A stretch of DNA of 64,000 bases, taken from assembly GCA_027485675.1 (NCBI GenBank), contig JAIXQP010000017.1:161133-225132 (forward strand). The letters run 5' to 3'. Every line of letters begins with the position of its first letter. Position 1 is the stretch's first letter. Below the pieces are notes generated by a model that was not told the DNA's origin, made no database searches, and saw nothing but the letters and a program-made list of their open reading frames with translations. Positions 43,197 to 51,888 of this stretch are shown one piece after another. Origin of the DNA: Terriglobales bacterium. GTDB lineage: Bacteria > Acidobacteriota > Terriglobia > Bryobacterales > Bryobacteraceae. Both the position numbers and the translations under genes were made by a program.

Positions 43197-45548
43197 ATGT
43201 TCGATTTTGAAAAGCTCGGCGCCTTCTACTTAGGCAAGACGGAACAGGGTCCTCTGCTGATCGACTCGAAAGACCTCGTCACCCACGCTGTGTGCGTCGG
43301 CATGACCGGCTCCGGCAAAACCGGCCTCTGCCTCGGCCTCCTGGAAGAAGCCGCCATCGACGGCATCCCCGCCCTCATCATCGATCCCAAAGGCGATCTC
43401 TCCAACCTCCTCCTCACCTTCCCCAACCTCGCCCCCGCGGACTTCCTCCCCTGGGTCAACGAAGATACCGCCCGCCAGAAAGGCGTCTCCAAGGAACAGT
43501 TCGCCGCCGACACCGCCGCCAAATGGAAGGAAGGCCTCGGCCAGTGGGGCCAGGACGGCAACCGCATTCGCAAAATGCGCGAAGCCGCCGACTTCACCAT
43601 CTACACCCCCGGCTCGAACGCCGGCGTCCCCATCTCCGTCCTCCGCTCCTTCTCGGTTCCCTCCCCGGCCATCCTCGACGATCGCGAAGCCCTCCGCGAA
43701 CGCATCCAGTCCACCGCCACCGCCCTCCTCTCACTCCTCAATTTCGCCGGCGACCCCATCCAAAGCCGCGAGCACATCCTCATCTCGAAGCTCATCGAAA
43801 CCGCCTGGACCAACGGCAGCGACCTCGACATCGCCACCCTCATCCAGCAGATTCAGAAGCCGCCTATCACCCGGATCGGCGTCCTCGAACTCGAATCCTT
43901 CTTCCCCGCCAAGGAGCGCTTCGAGCTAGCCATCTCTCTGAACAACCTGCTAGCCTCCCCCGGCTTTGAAGCCTGGATGGAGGGCGTCCCGCTCGATATC
44001 TCGAGCCTGCTCTACACCCCGGCCGGCAAGCCGCGCATGGCCATCCTGTCCATCTCTCATCTCTCGGACGCCGAGCGTATGTTCTTCGTCGCCCTGCTGC
44101 TCAACCAGGTCGTCAGTTGGATGCGCACCCAGTCCGGCACCACCACCCTCCGCGCCCTCGTCTACATGGACGAGATCTTCGGCTACTTCCCGCCCACCGC
44201 GAACCCGCCCTCAAAGCTCCCGCTCCTCACTCTCCTCAAGCAAGCCCGCGCCTTCGGCGTCGGCGTCGTCCTCGCCACGCAAAACCCCGTCGACCTCGAC
44301 TACAAAGGCCTCGCCAACTGCGGCACCTGGCTCATCGGCCGCCTGCAGACCGAGCGCGACAAGCAGCGCCTCGTCGACGGGCTCCAGGGCGCCGCCGCCC
44401 AGTCCGGCTCGCCGATCAACCCGGCCGCGCTCGACCAGCTTCTATCGAGCCTCAAGTCCCGCATCTTCCTCATGTCGAACGTCCACCGCGGCGGTCTCGA
44501 AGTCTTTGAAACCCGCTGGTGCATGTCCTACCTCGCCGGCCCGTTGACCAAGTCCCAAATCAAGACGCTCACGCAAGCCAAGCCAGCCGAATCCACCGGC
44601 GGCGCCGCCGCGCCCCCGCCGCCCCCCGTTTTCGCCGCCCCGGCGGCCAGCCCCCGGCCAGTTCTCCCCCCCGACGTCGAGCAGCACTTCCTCCCGTTCC
44701 GCGGCCAAAGCCCCGCGGCGTACCATCCCGTGCTGATGGGGGCCGCCACCATTCGCTACACCGACACCAAGACCAAGATCGACTTCTCGCAGGACGTAGC
44801 CTTCCTCACCCCGCTGCTGGCTGGCCCCGTGCCCGTCGATTGGCAGCGCGCCGAAGCCGCCGACCTCGAACCCGGTGATCTTGAGGCGGAGCCTCACGCC
44901 CAGGCGACGTACGAAGACCTCCCTGCCCCGGCCTCAAAGGCGAAGTCTTACCCCGCATGGAGCAAGGACTTCGCCAACTATCTCTTCGCCAGCCAGAAGC
45001 TGGAGCTTTACCGCAGCAAGAACCTGGGCCTCGTCTCCCTGCCCGGCGAGTCCGAACGCGACTTCCGCATCCGCTTGAACGACACCGCCCACGCCGCCCG
45101 CGACCAGGCCGTCAGTGCGCTCCGCCAGAAGTACACCCCGAAGCTGATGATGCTCGAAGAGCGCATCCGCAAAGCGCAGCAGGTGATTCAGCGCGAAGCC
45201 GAGCAGGCCTCCGCCGCCAAGATGCAAACCGGCCTCTCCATTGCATCCGGCATCCTCGGCGCCTTCCTCGGCCGCGGCTTCAACAAGTCGACGGTCGGCG
45301 CCGTCGGCACGGCGGCCCGCTCGATGGGCCGAGCGAGCAAGGAGTCCAGCGACGTCGCCCGCGCCGAAGAGAACCTCCAAGCCGCCGAGCAGCAGAAGGC
45401 CGACCTCGAACAGCAACTGCAGGAAGAGATCACGACCATGCAGATGAAGTACGACGCCCTCAACGAACCCTTGGAGACGACCATCGTCGCCCCCAAGAAA
45501 ACCAACATCAGCGTGAAGTTCTTCTCCCTCTGCTGGCGGCCGGAGTAA
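43197..45548 (+). CDS. HerA/DUF87-like ATPase with C-terminal coiled coil
   Basis: 783 aa. Walker A is G35-MTGSG-K41-T42, Walker B is ALVYMDEIFGY, and LLKQARAFGVGVVLATQNPVDLDYK carries the sensor/arginine region of HerA-FtsK-type DNA-pumping ATPases. The C-terminal ~300 residues contain a Pro/Ala linker (~470-500), a unique domain with a membrane-like or hydrophobic helix (SIASGILGAFLGRGF) and a long Gln/Glu-rich coiled coil (~690-765). No NurA-like nuclease is adjacent. DNA translocation or unwinding is likely; role unknown. True start ATG 43197; the upstream extension overlaps the divergent gene. Confidence 0.87.
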   Translation: MFDFEKLGAFYLGKTEQGPLLIDSKDLVTHAVCVGMTGSGKTGLCLGLLEEAAIDGIPALIIDPKGDLSNLLLTFPNLAPADFLPWVNEDTARQKGVSKEQFAADTAAKWKEGLGQWGQDGNRIRKMREAADFTIYTPGSNAGVPISVLRSFSVPSPAILDDREALRERIQSTATALLSLLNFAGDPIQSREHILISKLIETAWTNGSDLDIATLIQQIQKPPITRIGVLELESFFPAKERFELAISLNNLLASPGFEAWMEGVPLDISSLLYTPAGKPRMAILSISHLSDAERMFFVALLLNQVVSWMRTQSGTTTLRALVYMDEIFGYFPPTANPPSKLPLLTLLKQARAFGVGVVLATQNPVDLDYKGLANCGTWLIGRLQTERDKQRLVDGLQGAAAQSGSPINPAALDQLLSSLKSRIFLMSNVHRGGLEVFETRWCMSYLAGPLTKSQIKTLTQAKPAESTGGAAAPPPPPVFAAPAASPRPVLPPDVEQHFLPFRGQSPAAYHPVLMGAATIRYTDTKTKIDFSQDVAFLTPLLAGPVPVDWQRAEAADLEPGDLEAEPHAQATYEDLPAPASKAKSYPAWSKDFANYLFASQKLELYRSKNLGLVSLPGESERDFRIRLNDTAHAARDQAVSALRQKYTPKLMMLEERIRKAQQVIQREAEQASAAKMQTGLSIASGILGAFLGRGFNKSTVGAVGTAARSMGRASKESSDVARAEENLQAAEQQKADLEQQLQEEITTMQMKYDALNEPLETTIVAPKKTNISVKFFSLCWRPE

Positions 45549-45558
45549 GGATGGTGGA

Positions 45559-45927
45559 TCAGCTTAACTCTGGCAAAGGATCACCCACGACCTTCATCAA
45601 TTCTTCATTCAGAATTAGAAAGCGCTGTCCATCGATCTCGATTCGTCGGCATAGCAGTATTCCCGTTTGACGCTGTCCCCTCGTTTCCACACGAGCGGTG
45701 ACGTTGAGCGCTGTACCCGCCGGGAACTCGCCTTGTGGCTCCAGGGTTCTGAATGCAGTCGCTGCACTTACGGGGTTATCGAACATTTGCACCATCGTGA
45801 AATAAACGCCCCCACTCCACGTTTCGAGTGTTTCTCCGCACCGACATTCAAGGGAATCTTTATCACGGAAAGCCAAACGGTGCTGTTCAAGCTCCCATTG
45901 CCTGCCACAGTTTTCGCAACGCCTCAC
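45559..45927 (-). CDS. Hypothetical zinc-ribbon protein, 122 aa
   Basis: N-terminal zinc ribbon with C4-x2-C7 and C28-x-C30 (CENCGRQ...LECRCGE), then a region with GVYFTMVQMFDNPVSAATAFRTLEPQGEFPAGTALNVTARVE and RRIEIDGQRFLILNEELMKVVGDPLPEL. The second half looks like a beta-rich domain. No family assigned. It overlaps the 83-aa gene upstream by 4 bp (ATGA). Both have lower GC and more mixed codon use than the neighbouring genes, which points to recent acquisition. Confidence 0.7.
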   Translation of the reverse strand: MRRCENCGRQWELEQHRLAFRDKDSLECRCGETLETWSGGVYFTMVQMFDNPVSAATAFRTLEPQGEFPAGTALNVTARVETRGQRQTGILLCRRIEIDGQRFLILNEELMKVVGDPLPELS

Positions 45928-46175
45928 TTAGATACCCAGCCCTCTCTTAACAACTGTGCGATCGGGTTTCCCCCAAGGACGGCATCAACTAGATCTTTCT
46001 CCCCCGTTTGAATGATCAGCCCATCCAATGCCTTGCGCTTTGCAGCGTCCGAATCGTGGGTGCGCTGCAATTCAGACATAAAAACTCCGATTCGATCTGG
46101 AGGAAATCCGCTTGCCTCAAGTCGCCGATTGATCTCTCTGCCAAAGGCCAGTAGTTGGTCATCCGAAAAAACCAT
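45924..46175 (-). CDS. Hypothetical protein, 83 aa
   Basis: From ATG 46175: a helical, charged protein (SDDQLLAFGREINRRLEASG, RIGVFMSELQRTHDSDAAKRKALDGLI, DAVLGGNPIAQLLREGWV). No family recognised. TATGAT lies exactly 6 nt before this ATG, which favours it over the TTG two codons upstream. First gene of a two-gene unit with the zinc-ribbon protein. Confidence 0.68.
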   Translation of the reverse strand: MVFSDDQLLAFGREINRRLEASGFPPDRIGVFMSELQRTHDSDAAKRKALDGLIIQTGEKDLVDAVLGGNPIAQLLREGWVSK

Positions 46176-46181
46176 GCGCAA

Positions 46182-46187
46182 ATCATA
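46182..46187 (-). promoter_or_regulatory. -10 element (TATGAT) of a leaderless transcript
   Basis: Six nt upstream of ATG 46175 on the minus strand, in a locally AT-richer stretch. Confidence 0.5.
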
Positions 46188-46487
46188 CCACCCCTATCCG
46201 CTCAAGCATGGGCGGTATTCTCGCAAGGCAACGACTGTCAGTGTCGGTGGCTTCTGTGAGCGAAGTGTCCCCTACGGGGCATTGCTCCCCAAATTCGATT
46301 CCCAGTTTTTGTACTTCATGCAGATAACACGCTGTCAAGCCAGGAATGTTGTGCAGACTAAACGGCCACTAAATGCCGTGGCGTTAGGCAGAATCGGGTC
46401 GCCAGGATCGCTATAAGCGACTCGGATAAGGGTTGGACGCCTACTCCGGTGCAGCGGTAGCCGCCTATACATCACGGACCAGCGCCC
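46188..46487. other. Gene-free stretch
   Basis: About 300 bp of lower-GC DNA between the two-gene unit and the broken TolB-like gene. I find no ORF with natural codon use, no tRNA clover-leaf and no clear repeat. It may be a remnant at the edge of an acquired segment. Confidence 0.5.
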
Positions 46488-47491
46488 TCAGTCCACCCAC
46501 TCCCCCACAAAAACATTGAACTCAAACCGGCTCGTCGTCTTCCACGAACTCGAAAACACCAACTTCCTCCCATCCGGCGAAAACTCCGGAAACGAGCTAA
46601 ACCCCCCAAAGTTCGTAATCTGCTCCTGCCCGCTCCCATCCAGGTTCACCATATACAGCTCAAAATCCCGCCCATCGCACTTGTGCTGATTCGAACTAAA
46701 CACAATCTTCTTCCCGTCCGGCGTAAACGTCGGCGCAAAGTTCGCACAGTTATTCTTCGTAATCTGCTTCGCGTTTCCCCCGTCCGCATCACTCACCCAC
46801 AGCTCCATCTTCATCGGCGCCGTCAGATTCTCCTTCAGCAACGCGTCATACCGCGCCATCCCCTCCGGCGTCGTCGGATGATTCGCCCGCCACACAATCT
46901 TCTTCCCATCCCGCGAAAACACCGCCCCGCCGTCGTACCCCCGCTTCGTCGTCAACTGCTTCTTCCCCGACCCATCCGGCTTCATCGACCACAGGTCCAA
47001 ATCCCCCGACTCCATCGACGTATAAATCAGCCGGTTGGTCTTGTAATTCACCGTCGCCTCGGCATCATACCCCGGCATACTCGTCAGCTTCTTCACAATC
47101 TTCCCGTTCAAGTCCGCCACAAACAGCTCATACCCCGGGAACACCCCCCACAAGTAACCCTCGACCGGTCCGGCGGCGGCGGACAACCCGGCCCCGCATC
47201 ATGCGTCGACCCATAAACAATATGCTTGTTGTCCTTCAGGAAGTAAGCGCACGTCGTCCGCCCCTTCCCCGTCGACACCATCTTCTGCTCGCTCCCATCG
47301 GCGTTCATCGTGAAGATCTGGTCGCACTCCAGCTTCTCCCGCGTCGACTGAAACACCAGCTTCTTCCCGTCCGGAGACCAGTACGCCTCCGCGTTCTGGC
47401 CCCCGTTGGTCAACTGCTGAATATTCCGCAAATGCTTCGGCTCCTGCGCCCCCGCACCCACCGCCAGCAACAATAACCAAAGCATCTTCAT
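46488..47491 (-). pseudogene. TolB-like WD40/PD40 beta-propeller protein, frameshifted
   Basis: Two abutting frames encode the two parts of one exported propeller. The N-terminal part (47491 to ~47160) has a signal peptide (MKMLWLLLLAVGAGAQ) and PD40 repeats (AYWSPDGKKLVFQS, DQIFTMNADGSEQ). It runs out of phase after PPPPDRS. The second frame resumes with GYLWGVFPGYELFVADLNGK and continues through four further PD40 repeats (AVFSRDGKKIVW, TFTPDGKKIVFSSN, EFSPDGRKLVFSS) to 46488. A single-base loss in the G run at 47158-47163 explains it. Either a real mutation or a sequencing error. Confidence 0.85.
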
Positions 47492-47496
47492 CGCTC

Positions 47497-48492
47497 TTAC
47501 CGTCCCTCGTACAAATTGCGCCCGGCCACCAGCGCCTTCATCTTGCCGTCCGCCACGCTCCGCTGCAGCATCCAGAAGCCGCAGTCCGGATGCACATACG
47601 GAATCCGCTCCGGCCCCAGAATCTTCGCCGCATGCTCAATCCGCCGCGCAATCAACTCCGGCGACTCAATCTGCGTGTCTTTAATATCAATCACGCTCAG
47701 CCCCAAACCAATCTTCGGGTCCAGCTCCTTAAAGTGCTCGAGCTCATCATACCCGCGCCGCGCAAACTCCAGGATGTAGTGGTTCGCGTGCATCCCATTC
47801 AAAAACGGCATCAGATCCTTCCAGAAGCCCTTCTGCACGCTCTGCCCGCCATAATTCCCGAAGCAGATGTGCACGCCCCGGTCGCCCTTGATCCCGTCGA
47901 GCACCTCGTTCATCGCCACCAGCGCCCACTCCCGGTCCTCCGGATGCCCGCTGATATTCGCCTCATCGATCTGGATAATCTCGGCGTCAATCATTTCCAT
48001 CTGCGCCCGCAGCACCTTCGCAATCGCCAGGCACAACTCATCGCGCTTCTTGTAATGCCGGTCCGTCAACACCTTCGTCAGCATGTGCGGACCCGTGCAC
48101 GTGAACTTGATCTTCGACTTCGTCAGCGTCTTCGTAAAGTCGTAATCCCGCTGCAGATTCAGCAGGCCCTCGCCCACCTCGTCGTACACAATCCCCGCCG
48201 GATCCGTCCGGTACGTCAACTGCGTATCCGCCCGGAACTCCTTGATGTCCGTCACCGAAAACTTCGTCCGGATCCCCGACATCCGGCTGATGAAATAGTC
48301 AATCATCCCGTTCGTCTCGGGATGGCTCGGGTCAAACCGGTTCAACTCGCCGTCGGCGACGACGTCAATCCCGGCCAGTTCCTGCGTCTTCAGCACCACC
48401 ATAATCGCGTCGCGCAGCGCGCCCCGCGACGTGTTGTTGAAGAGCCATTGCGGGGTCGGATAGCTGCCGACCACAGTTGTCAGAATGGACAT
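47497..48492 (-). CDS. Cobalamin-independent methionine-synthase (MetE C-terminal/UroD-fold) family protein
   Basis: 331 aa, the length of stand-alone MetE C-terminal-domain proteins. Typical segments: VVGSYPTPQWL at the start, ADGELNRFDPSHP, KFTCTGPHML, QIDEANISGHPED, HICFGNYGG and VHPDCGFWML. The His/Cys in HICFGN and the Cys in HPDCGF are the expected zinc ligands that activate a thiol. Methyl transfer to homocysteine or another thiol is likely; the methyl donor is unclear without the folate-binding N-terminal half. TACAAT 8 nt upstream of ATG 48492 suggests near-leaderless transcription; the TolB-like pseudogene follows after 5 bp. Confidence 0.88.
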   Translation of the reverse strand: MSILTTVVGSYPTPQWLFNNTSRGALRDAIMVVLKTQELAGIDVVADGELNRFDPSHPETNGMIDYFISRMSGIRTKFSVTDIKEFRADTQLTYRTDPAGIVYDEVGEGLLNLQRDYDFTKTLTKSKIKFTCTGPHMLTKVLTDRHYKKRDELCLAIAKVLRAQMEMIDAEIIQIDEANISGHPEDREWALVAMNEVLDGIKGDRGVHICFGNYGGQSVQKGFWKDLMPFLNGMHANHYILEFARRGYDELEHFKELDPKIGLGLSVIDIKDTQIESPELIARRIEHAAKILGPERIPYVHPDCGFWMLQRSVADGKMKALVAGRNLYEGR

Positions 48493-48500
48493 AAACCTTC

Positions 48501-48506
48501 ATTGTA
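48501..48506 (-). promoter_or_regulatory. Putative -10 element (TACAAT) in a 19-bp divergent intergenic region
   Basis: Lies 8 nt from ATG 48492 (minus). The plus-strand gene begins at 48512 and must share this tiny region for its own promoter; no equally clear plus-strand hexamer is visible. Confidence 0.45.
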
Positions 48507-48511
48507 TCTAG

Positions 48512-49591
48512 ATGGCCCTGTTCGCTCTGTTCGCCGCGGTCGCCCTCCACTTCACCCCCCAAACCATCGCCACCGATCTCACCGGCGGCTATCAGGTCCT
48601 CGCCGTCGACATGAACAAAGACGGCCGCCCGGACCTCCTCGCCCTCGGCAGTGGCATGTCCGAACTCGTCTGGTACGAAAACCCCACCTGGAAGCGCCAC
48701 GTCGTCGTCAGCGGCGTCAAGCGCATGATCAACGTCTGGCCCATGGACGTCGACCACGACGGCACCCCCGAACTCCTCCTCGCCCATCTCTTTGAGAACG
48801 AAGCCGCCCGCTCCGCCGGCGCCGTCTCGTTCCTCCAGTACGACGGCAAAGTCTGGACCATCCGCGAAATCGACCGTCTCACCACCAGCCATCGCATCCG
48901 CAGCGCCAACGGCCTCTTCATCAACGCCCCCCTCACCGGCGCAAGCGCCGTCGCCCCCGAATACCGCGGCCAAACGCCCCTCGTCGCCTACCAGCCCACC
49001 GGCTTCGAACGCCGCCAGATCTCCGCCGACGACGAAGGCGTCGTCCACGGCCTTTGCATCTTCGATTGGAACAACGACGGCCTCGACGACGTCCTCACCG
49101 CCAGCTTCCGCGGCATCTGGGTCAACCTCGCCCAGCGCGACGGCAACTGGGTCCGCCAGCAGATCACCCCCGGCGACCCCGCTCCCTGGCCCAAGTCCGG
49201 CAGCTCCGACGTCGCCGTCGGCTTCCTAGGCAAGGACCGTCTCCTCGCCGCCATCGAACCCTGGCACGGCCACCAGGTCGCCCTCTACCGCCAGAAGAAC
49301 AACCAGTGGCAGCGCCAGGTCATTGACTCGACCCTGACCGACGGCCACACCATCCTCACCGCCGACTTCGACGGCGACGGCCGAGACGAGATCCTCGCCG
49401 GCTTCCGCCAGGGCAAGCGCGGCGTCTACCTCTATCACGAAGACGAAGGCAAATGGCGCCGCCAGGTTCTCTACGAAGGCGAAATCGCCGCCGCCGGCTG
49501 CGTCATTGCCGACTTCAATTCCGACCGCAAACCCGACATCGCCTGCATCGGCTCCGCCACCGCCAATCTCCTCCTCTGGACCCAAAACTAA
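48512..49591 (+). CDS. FG-GAP/VCBS-repeat beta-propeller protein, exported
   Basis: 359 aa. A weak signal region (MALFALFAAVALHFTP) precedes repeats with Ca-binding-like cores: AVDMNKDGRPDLLAL, PMDVDHDGTPELLLA, IFDWNNDGLDDVLTA, TADFDGDGRDEILAG and IADFNSDRKPDIACI. This D-x-[DN]-x-D-G-x-x-D spacing is typical of FG-GAP/VCBS propellers, often involved in binding or adhesion outside the cytoplasm. No catalytic domain is attached. Followed after 4 bp by a GNAT gene on the same strand, an unlikely functional partner. Confidence 0.87.
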   Translation: MALFALFAAVALHFTPQTIATDLTGGYQVLAVDMNKDGRPDLLALGSGMSELVWYENPTWKRHVVVSGVKRMINVWPMDVDHDGTPELLLAHLFENEAARSAGAVSFLQYDGKVWTIREIDRLTTSHRIRSANGLFINAPLTGASAVAPEYRGQTPLVAYQPTGFERRQISADDEGVVHGLCIFDWNNDGLDDVLTASFRGIWVNLAQRDGNWVRQQITPGDPAPWPKSGSSDVAVGFLGKDRLLAAIEPWHGHQVALYRQKNNQWQRQVIDSTLTDGHTILTADFDGDGRDEILAGFRQGKRGVYLYHEDEGKWRRQVLYEGEIAAAGCVIADFNSDRKPDIACIGSATANLLLWTQN

Positions 49592-49595
49592 AGCC

Positions 49596-49949
49596 ATGGA
49601 CCTCCGCCCCTACACCCCCGCCGACCACGCCGCCTGCGCCGCCCTCTGCGGCCCCTTCACCCCGCCGCCGCACTTCTCCGTCCTCGACCACGAAGGCCAG
49701 ATCCTCGGCTGCGGCGGCTTCACCAACGACGGCGAACTGGTCCTCGGCGTGATCCACCCGGACTTCCGCCGCCAGGGCCTCGGCCGCTATCTCCTCCTCG
49801 CCCGCCTCCGCGAACTCGCCAAACTCCCCGGCCTCACCCACGCCCGCCTCCAAGCCCCCGCCGGCTACGAAGCCTTTTACATCAAGCAAGGTTTCAAACC
49901 CACCCCCACCCCTGGCCTCCTCCAACTGCGCCTCAACGTCTGTCCCTAA
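49596..49949 (+). CDS. Small GNAT-family acetyltransferase
   Basis: 117 aa from ATG 49596, 4 bp after the FG-GAP gene. Acetyl-CoA motif A is intact in VLGVIHPDFRRQGLGRYLLLARL, followed by AGYEAFYIKQGFKP. It is shorter than usual at the N-terminus but has the full core. The last ten residues and stop lie inside the left copy of a 47-bp direct repeat; the right copy is 1206 bp downstream, beyond the HNH gene, and encodes nearly the same ending. Confidence 0.87.
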   Translation: MDLRPYTPADHAACAALCGPFTPPPHFSVLDHEGQILGCGGFTNDGELVLGVIHPDFRRQGLGRYLLLARLRELAKLPGLTHARLQAPAGYEAFYIKQGFKPTPTPGLLQLRLNVCP

Positions 49950-49960
49950 CCACCGCCCGC
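49914..49960. repeat. Left 47-bp direct repeat flanking the HNH insertion
   Basis: 45 of 47 bases match 51120-51166; the last 32 bp (49929-49960) are identical to 51135-51166. It includes the 3' end and stop codon of the GNAT gene. Confidence 0.92.
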
Positions 49961-50070
49961 AACTTTCGCGTTGTACTCGGTGAAGAAAAACGTCATGATT
50001 GCAGGGCTAGTCCGAGGAAGATGACCTAAAGCGGCTGATCTCATTCAGACGCAAGAAGGAGATCTAAAAA

Positions 50071-51114
50071 ATGAAGCCTATTGATGCCGGGTGTATATAC
50101 TGTGGAGATACTAACTTTAGTCGTGAGCATGGAATGCTTCGCTGCCTCGGCGAATTTGAGGGCTACGAAGGTCTCTTGGACCGGGTCTGTGCCGGGTGTA
50201 ACAACGGATTTAAGAAAATCGACGAGCAACTCTGCCGCAGCGGCCGAGAAGCGTTTTTCCGTGAGTACCTCGGCATCGAGGGCCGGAAACATCATGGAAA
50301 GGTTAACCCCTTTTATCGCGGAAGCGCAGGAGGAAAGCGCATCGAGGTCGAAGCTGTCTCCTCAGAGCATGGGGTGCCACCTATCGCCCTCGAGTTGACC
50401 GACGGTACTCTTCGCGAACGAAGGCAAATAACTATCATTGATGGTAACGGCCATCGATACCAGATCCCCTTCCAAGATAAGATGACGCCGGAACAATTCC
50501 GTGCGCAGTTCGACAGCCTCGGCATCAAGTCCATACAAAACGCCGATGTTTACTGTGATGACGACGAAAAGGAATGGATTCGCACCCTCCTTGCGACACT
50601 CGGCTCGGACGTAACTTTCCAAAGGGACGATCGGCAACCTTCTCTCGCAAGGTACGACAGTGCCCTGATGACCTTCGAGGTTACACCCCTATACATCCGT
50701 GCTATCGCGAAAATCGCCTTTCACTGTTTCTTGGGCTTCGTCCCACGGTTTCGAGGTGATGAGGAGTGCTTCAGCGAGATCCGGAGCTTCATCCAGTCAG
50801 AGGGTAGTCCCAGCGACTGGGGTCGATTCGTTGCGTGTGAGCGGAAGATATACGGCGGGACGCGTCCCGCTACTTGGGGGCACCTCGTGACCGCCGAAAT
50901 CGACTATTCGAGACTAACCTCACGTGTTCAACTATTTCTGGGCCCGCTTGAATCGGAGCCCTACTTGTTCACCGTCAACCTCGGCCGTAACCCCTCGCGC
51001 AACGATTCCGGCCTAAAAGAAATTCGCTTCTTCGAGTACTTCCCACAAGCTGAGAGGAGAGGAAGGATCGTCGGCGCATTGAAGCATGGCCTCGGCATTC
51101 GCGGCCTCGTTTGA
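50071..51114 (+). CDS. HNH-type nuclease-like protein with long unique C-terminus
   Basis: 347 aa from ATG 50071; AAGGAG lies about 11 nt upstream. The N-terminus is a zinc-stabilised HNH_5-like fold: C8-x2-C11, FSREH with H20, and C40-x2-C43 in CAGCNNGF. The remaining ~290 residues are unfamiliar: an alpha/beta segment (RRQITIIDGNGHRYQIPFQDKM), an acidic stretch (YCDDDEKEW), then IRAIAKIAFHCFLGFVPRFRGDEE and a C-terminal half with LFLGPLESEPYLFTVNLGRNP. GC and codon use are unlike the flanks. Probably a free-standing DNA endonuclease that moves or defends its own segment; no partner methylase or toxin gene is seen. Confidence 0.82.
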   Translation: MKPIDAGCIYCGDTNFSREHGMLRCLGEFEGYEGLLDRVCAGCNNGFKKIDEQLCRSGREAFFREYLGIEGRKHHGKVNPFYRGSAGGKRIEVEAVSSEHGVPPIALELTDGTLRERRQITIIDGNGHRYQIPFQDKMTPEQFRAQFDSLGIKSIQNADVYCDDDEKEWIRTLLATLGSDVTFQRDDRQPSLARYDSALMTFEVTPLYIRAIAKIAFHCFLGFVPRFRGDEECFSEIRSFIQSEGSPSDWGRFVACERKIYGGTRPATWGHLVTAEIDYSRLTSRVQLFLGPLESEPYLFTVNLGRNPSRNDSGLKEIRFFEYFPQAERRGRIVGALKHGLGIRGLV

Positions 51115-51119
51115 AGCTC

Positions 51120-51166
51120 GGCCTCTTCCAACTCCGCCTCAACGTCTGTCCCTAACCACCGCCCGC
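51120..51166. repeat. Right 47-bp direct repeat flanking the HNH insertion
   Basis: Near-identical to 49914-49960. On the minus strand it contains the last codons and stop (51139-51141) of the 247-aa gene. Confidence 0.92.
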
Positions 51167-51882
51167 CACCGCAACACCGCCTCCCGCACCTCCACAAAAC
51201 TCGTATACAGCGGCGCCAACCCCAACACCAACCGCTCCCCCACCCCCTCCACCATCACCCGGTGCTCCTCCTCCAGCACCCGCGCCACCACCCCCGCCCC
51301 CGCCTGCCGAATCACCACCCGCCCCACCCCCATCTCCGCCCCGTCCCCCACCAACTCCACCGCATACTCCCCCAGCGCCCGCGCCTTCGCCGCCAACTCC
51401 GCCACCCCCGCCTCCAACGTCAAGTCCAACCCCGGCTCCGCCGCCGCCACCGCCAACCCCGAAACCCTTCCCCGCTCCCCCAACCCGCTGAAATACCCCG
51501 GCGCCCCCGGCCCCCCACACAAAAACCCCTCCAGCCTCCCCCGCACCACCTCCCCACCCAACACCGCCACCCCCGCCTCCCCCGTCACCTCCCGCCCATC
51601 CAACCCCTCCCCCAACTCCACCCGCGCCCCCACAATCCGCCCCACCTTCTCCGCCACCCGCGCCGCCACCCGCCCCCAGTCCCCCTCCAACCGCCGCCCC
51701 CACGTCTCCTCCACCGCCCCCTGCATCACCCCCACCGCCGCCTTCGGCAGCCGCCCCAACACATGCCCCCGCAAATAAATCGCCGGTTCCTCATCAAAAA
51801 CAAACCGGTCCCGAAACCGCGCAAGAACATCCCGCCGATCCGCCGCAATCTCATGCTGCACACTCCAGAACGAAGAGCCCAT
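51139..51882 (-). CDS. Hypothetical protein, 247 aa
   Basis: From ATG 51882 (MGSSFWSVQHEIAADRRDVLARFRDRF...). A frame extension far upstream crosses the glycosyltransferase gene and is a shadow. Composition is biased to Gly, Val, Arg, Glu and Ala (GVAVLGGEVVRGRLEGFLCGG; VGDGAEMGVGRVVIRQAGAGVVARV). The N-terminal 100 residues contain WSVQHEI, DEEPAIYLRGHVLGRLPKAAVGVMQGAVEE and look like a normal globular domain. No family recognised. TAGTGT lies 7 nt before ATG, so the mRNA is probably leaderless. Confidence 0.68.
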   Translation of the reverse strand: MGSSFWSVQHEIAADRRDVLARFRDRFVFDEEPAIYLRGHVLGRLPKAAVGVMQGAVEETWGRRLEGDWGRVAARVAEKVGRIVGARVELGEGLDGREVTGEAGVAVLGGEVVRGRLEGFLCGGPGAPGYFSGLGERGRVSGLAVAAAEPGLDLTLEAGVAELAAKARALGEYAVELVGDGAEMGVGRVVIRQAGAGVVARVLEEEHRVMVEGVGERLVLGLAPLYTSFVEVREAVLRWRAVVRDRR

Positions 51883-51888
51883 ATACGC

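Larger units (their letters stand above)
49961..51166. mobile_element. Putative ~1.2-kb insertion carrying an HNH nuclease gene
   Basis: One repeat copy plus 1159 bp of lower-GC DNA separates two genes that would otherwise converge and overlap at a single 47-bp site. No transposase, terminal inverted repeats or integrase; the only gene is an HNH nuclease. Confidence 0.65.

Noticed and set aside
46188..46487. Possible tRNA or attachment site in the lower-GC gap
   Set aside because: A few TTCGATTCC-like bases are present, but no clover-leaf, anticodon arm or acceptor pairing can be built.
45549..46487. Direct-repeat-flanked insertion like the HNH cassette
   Set aside because: I compared the two edges and found no repeat longer than a few bases, so lower GC is the only sign of transfer.
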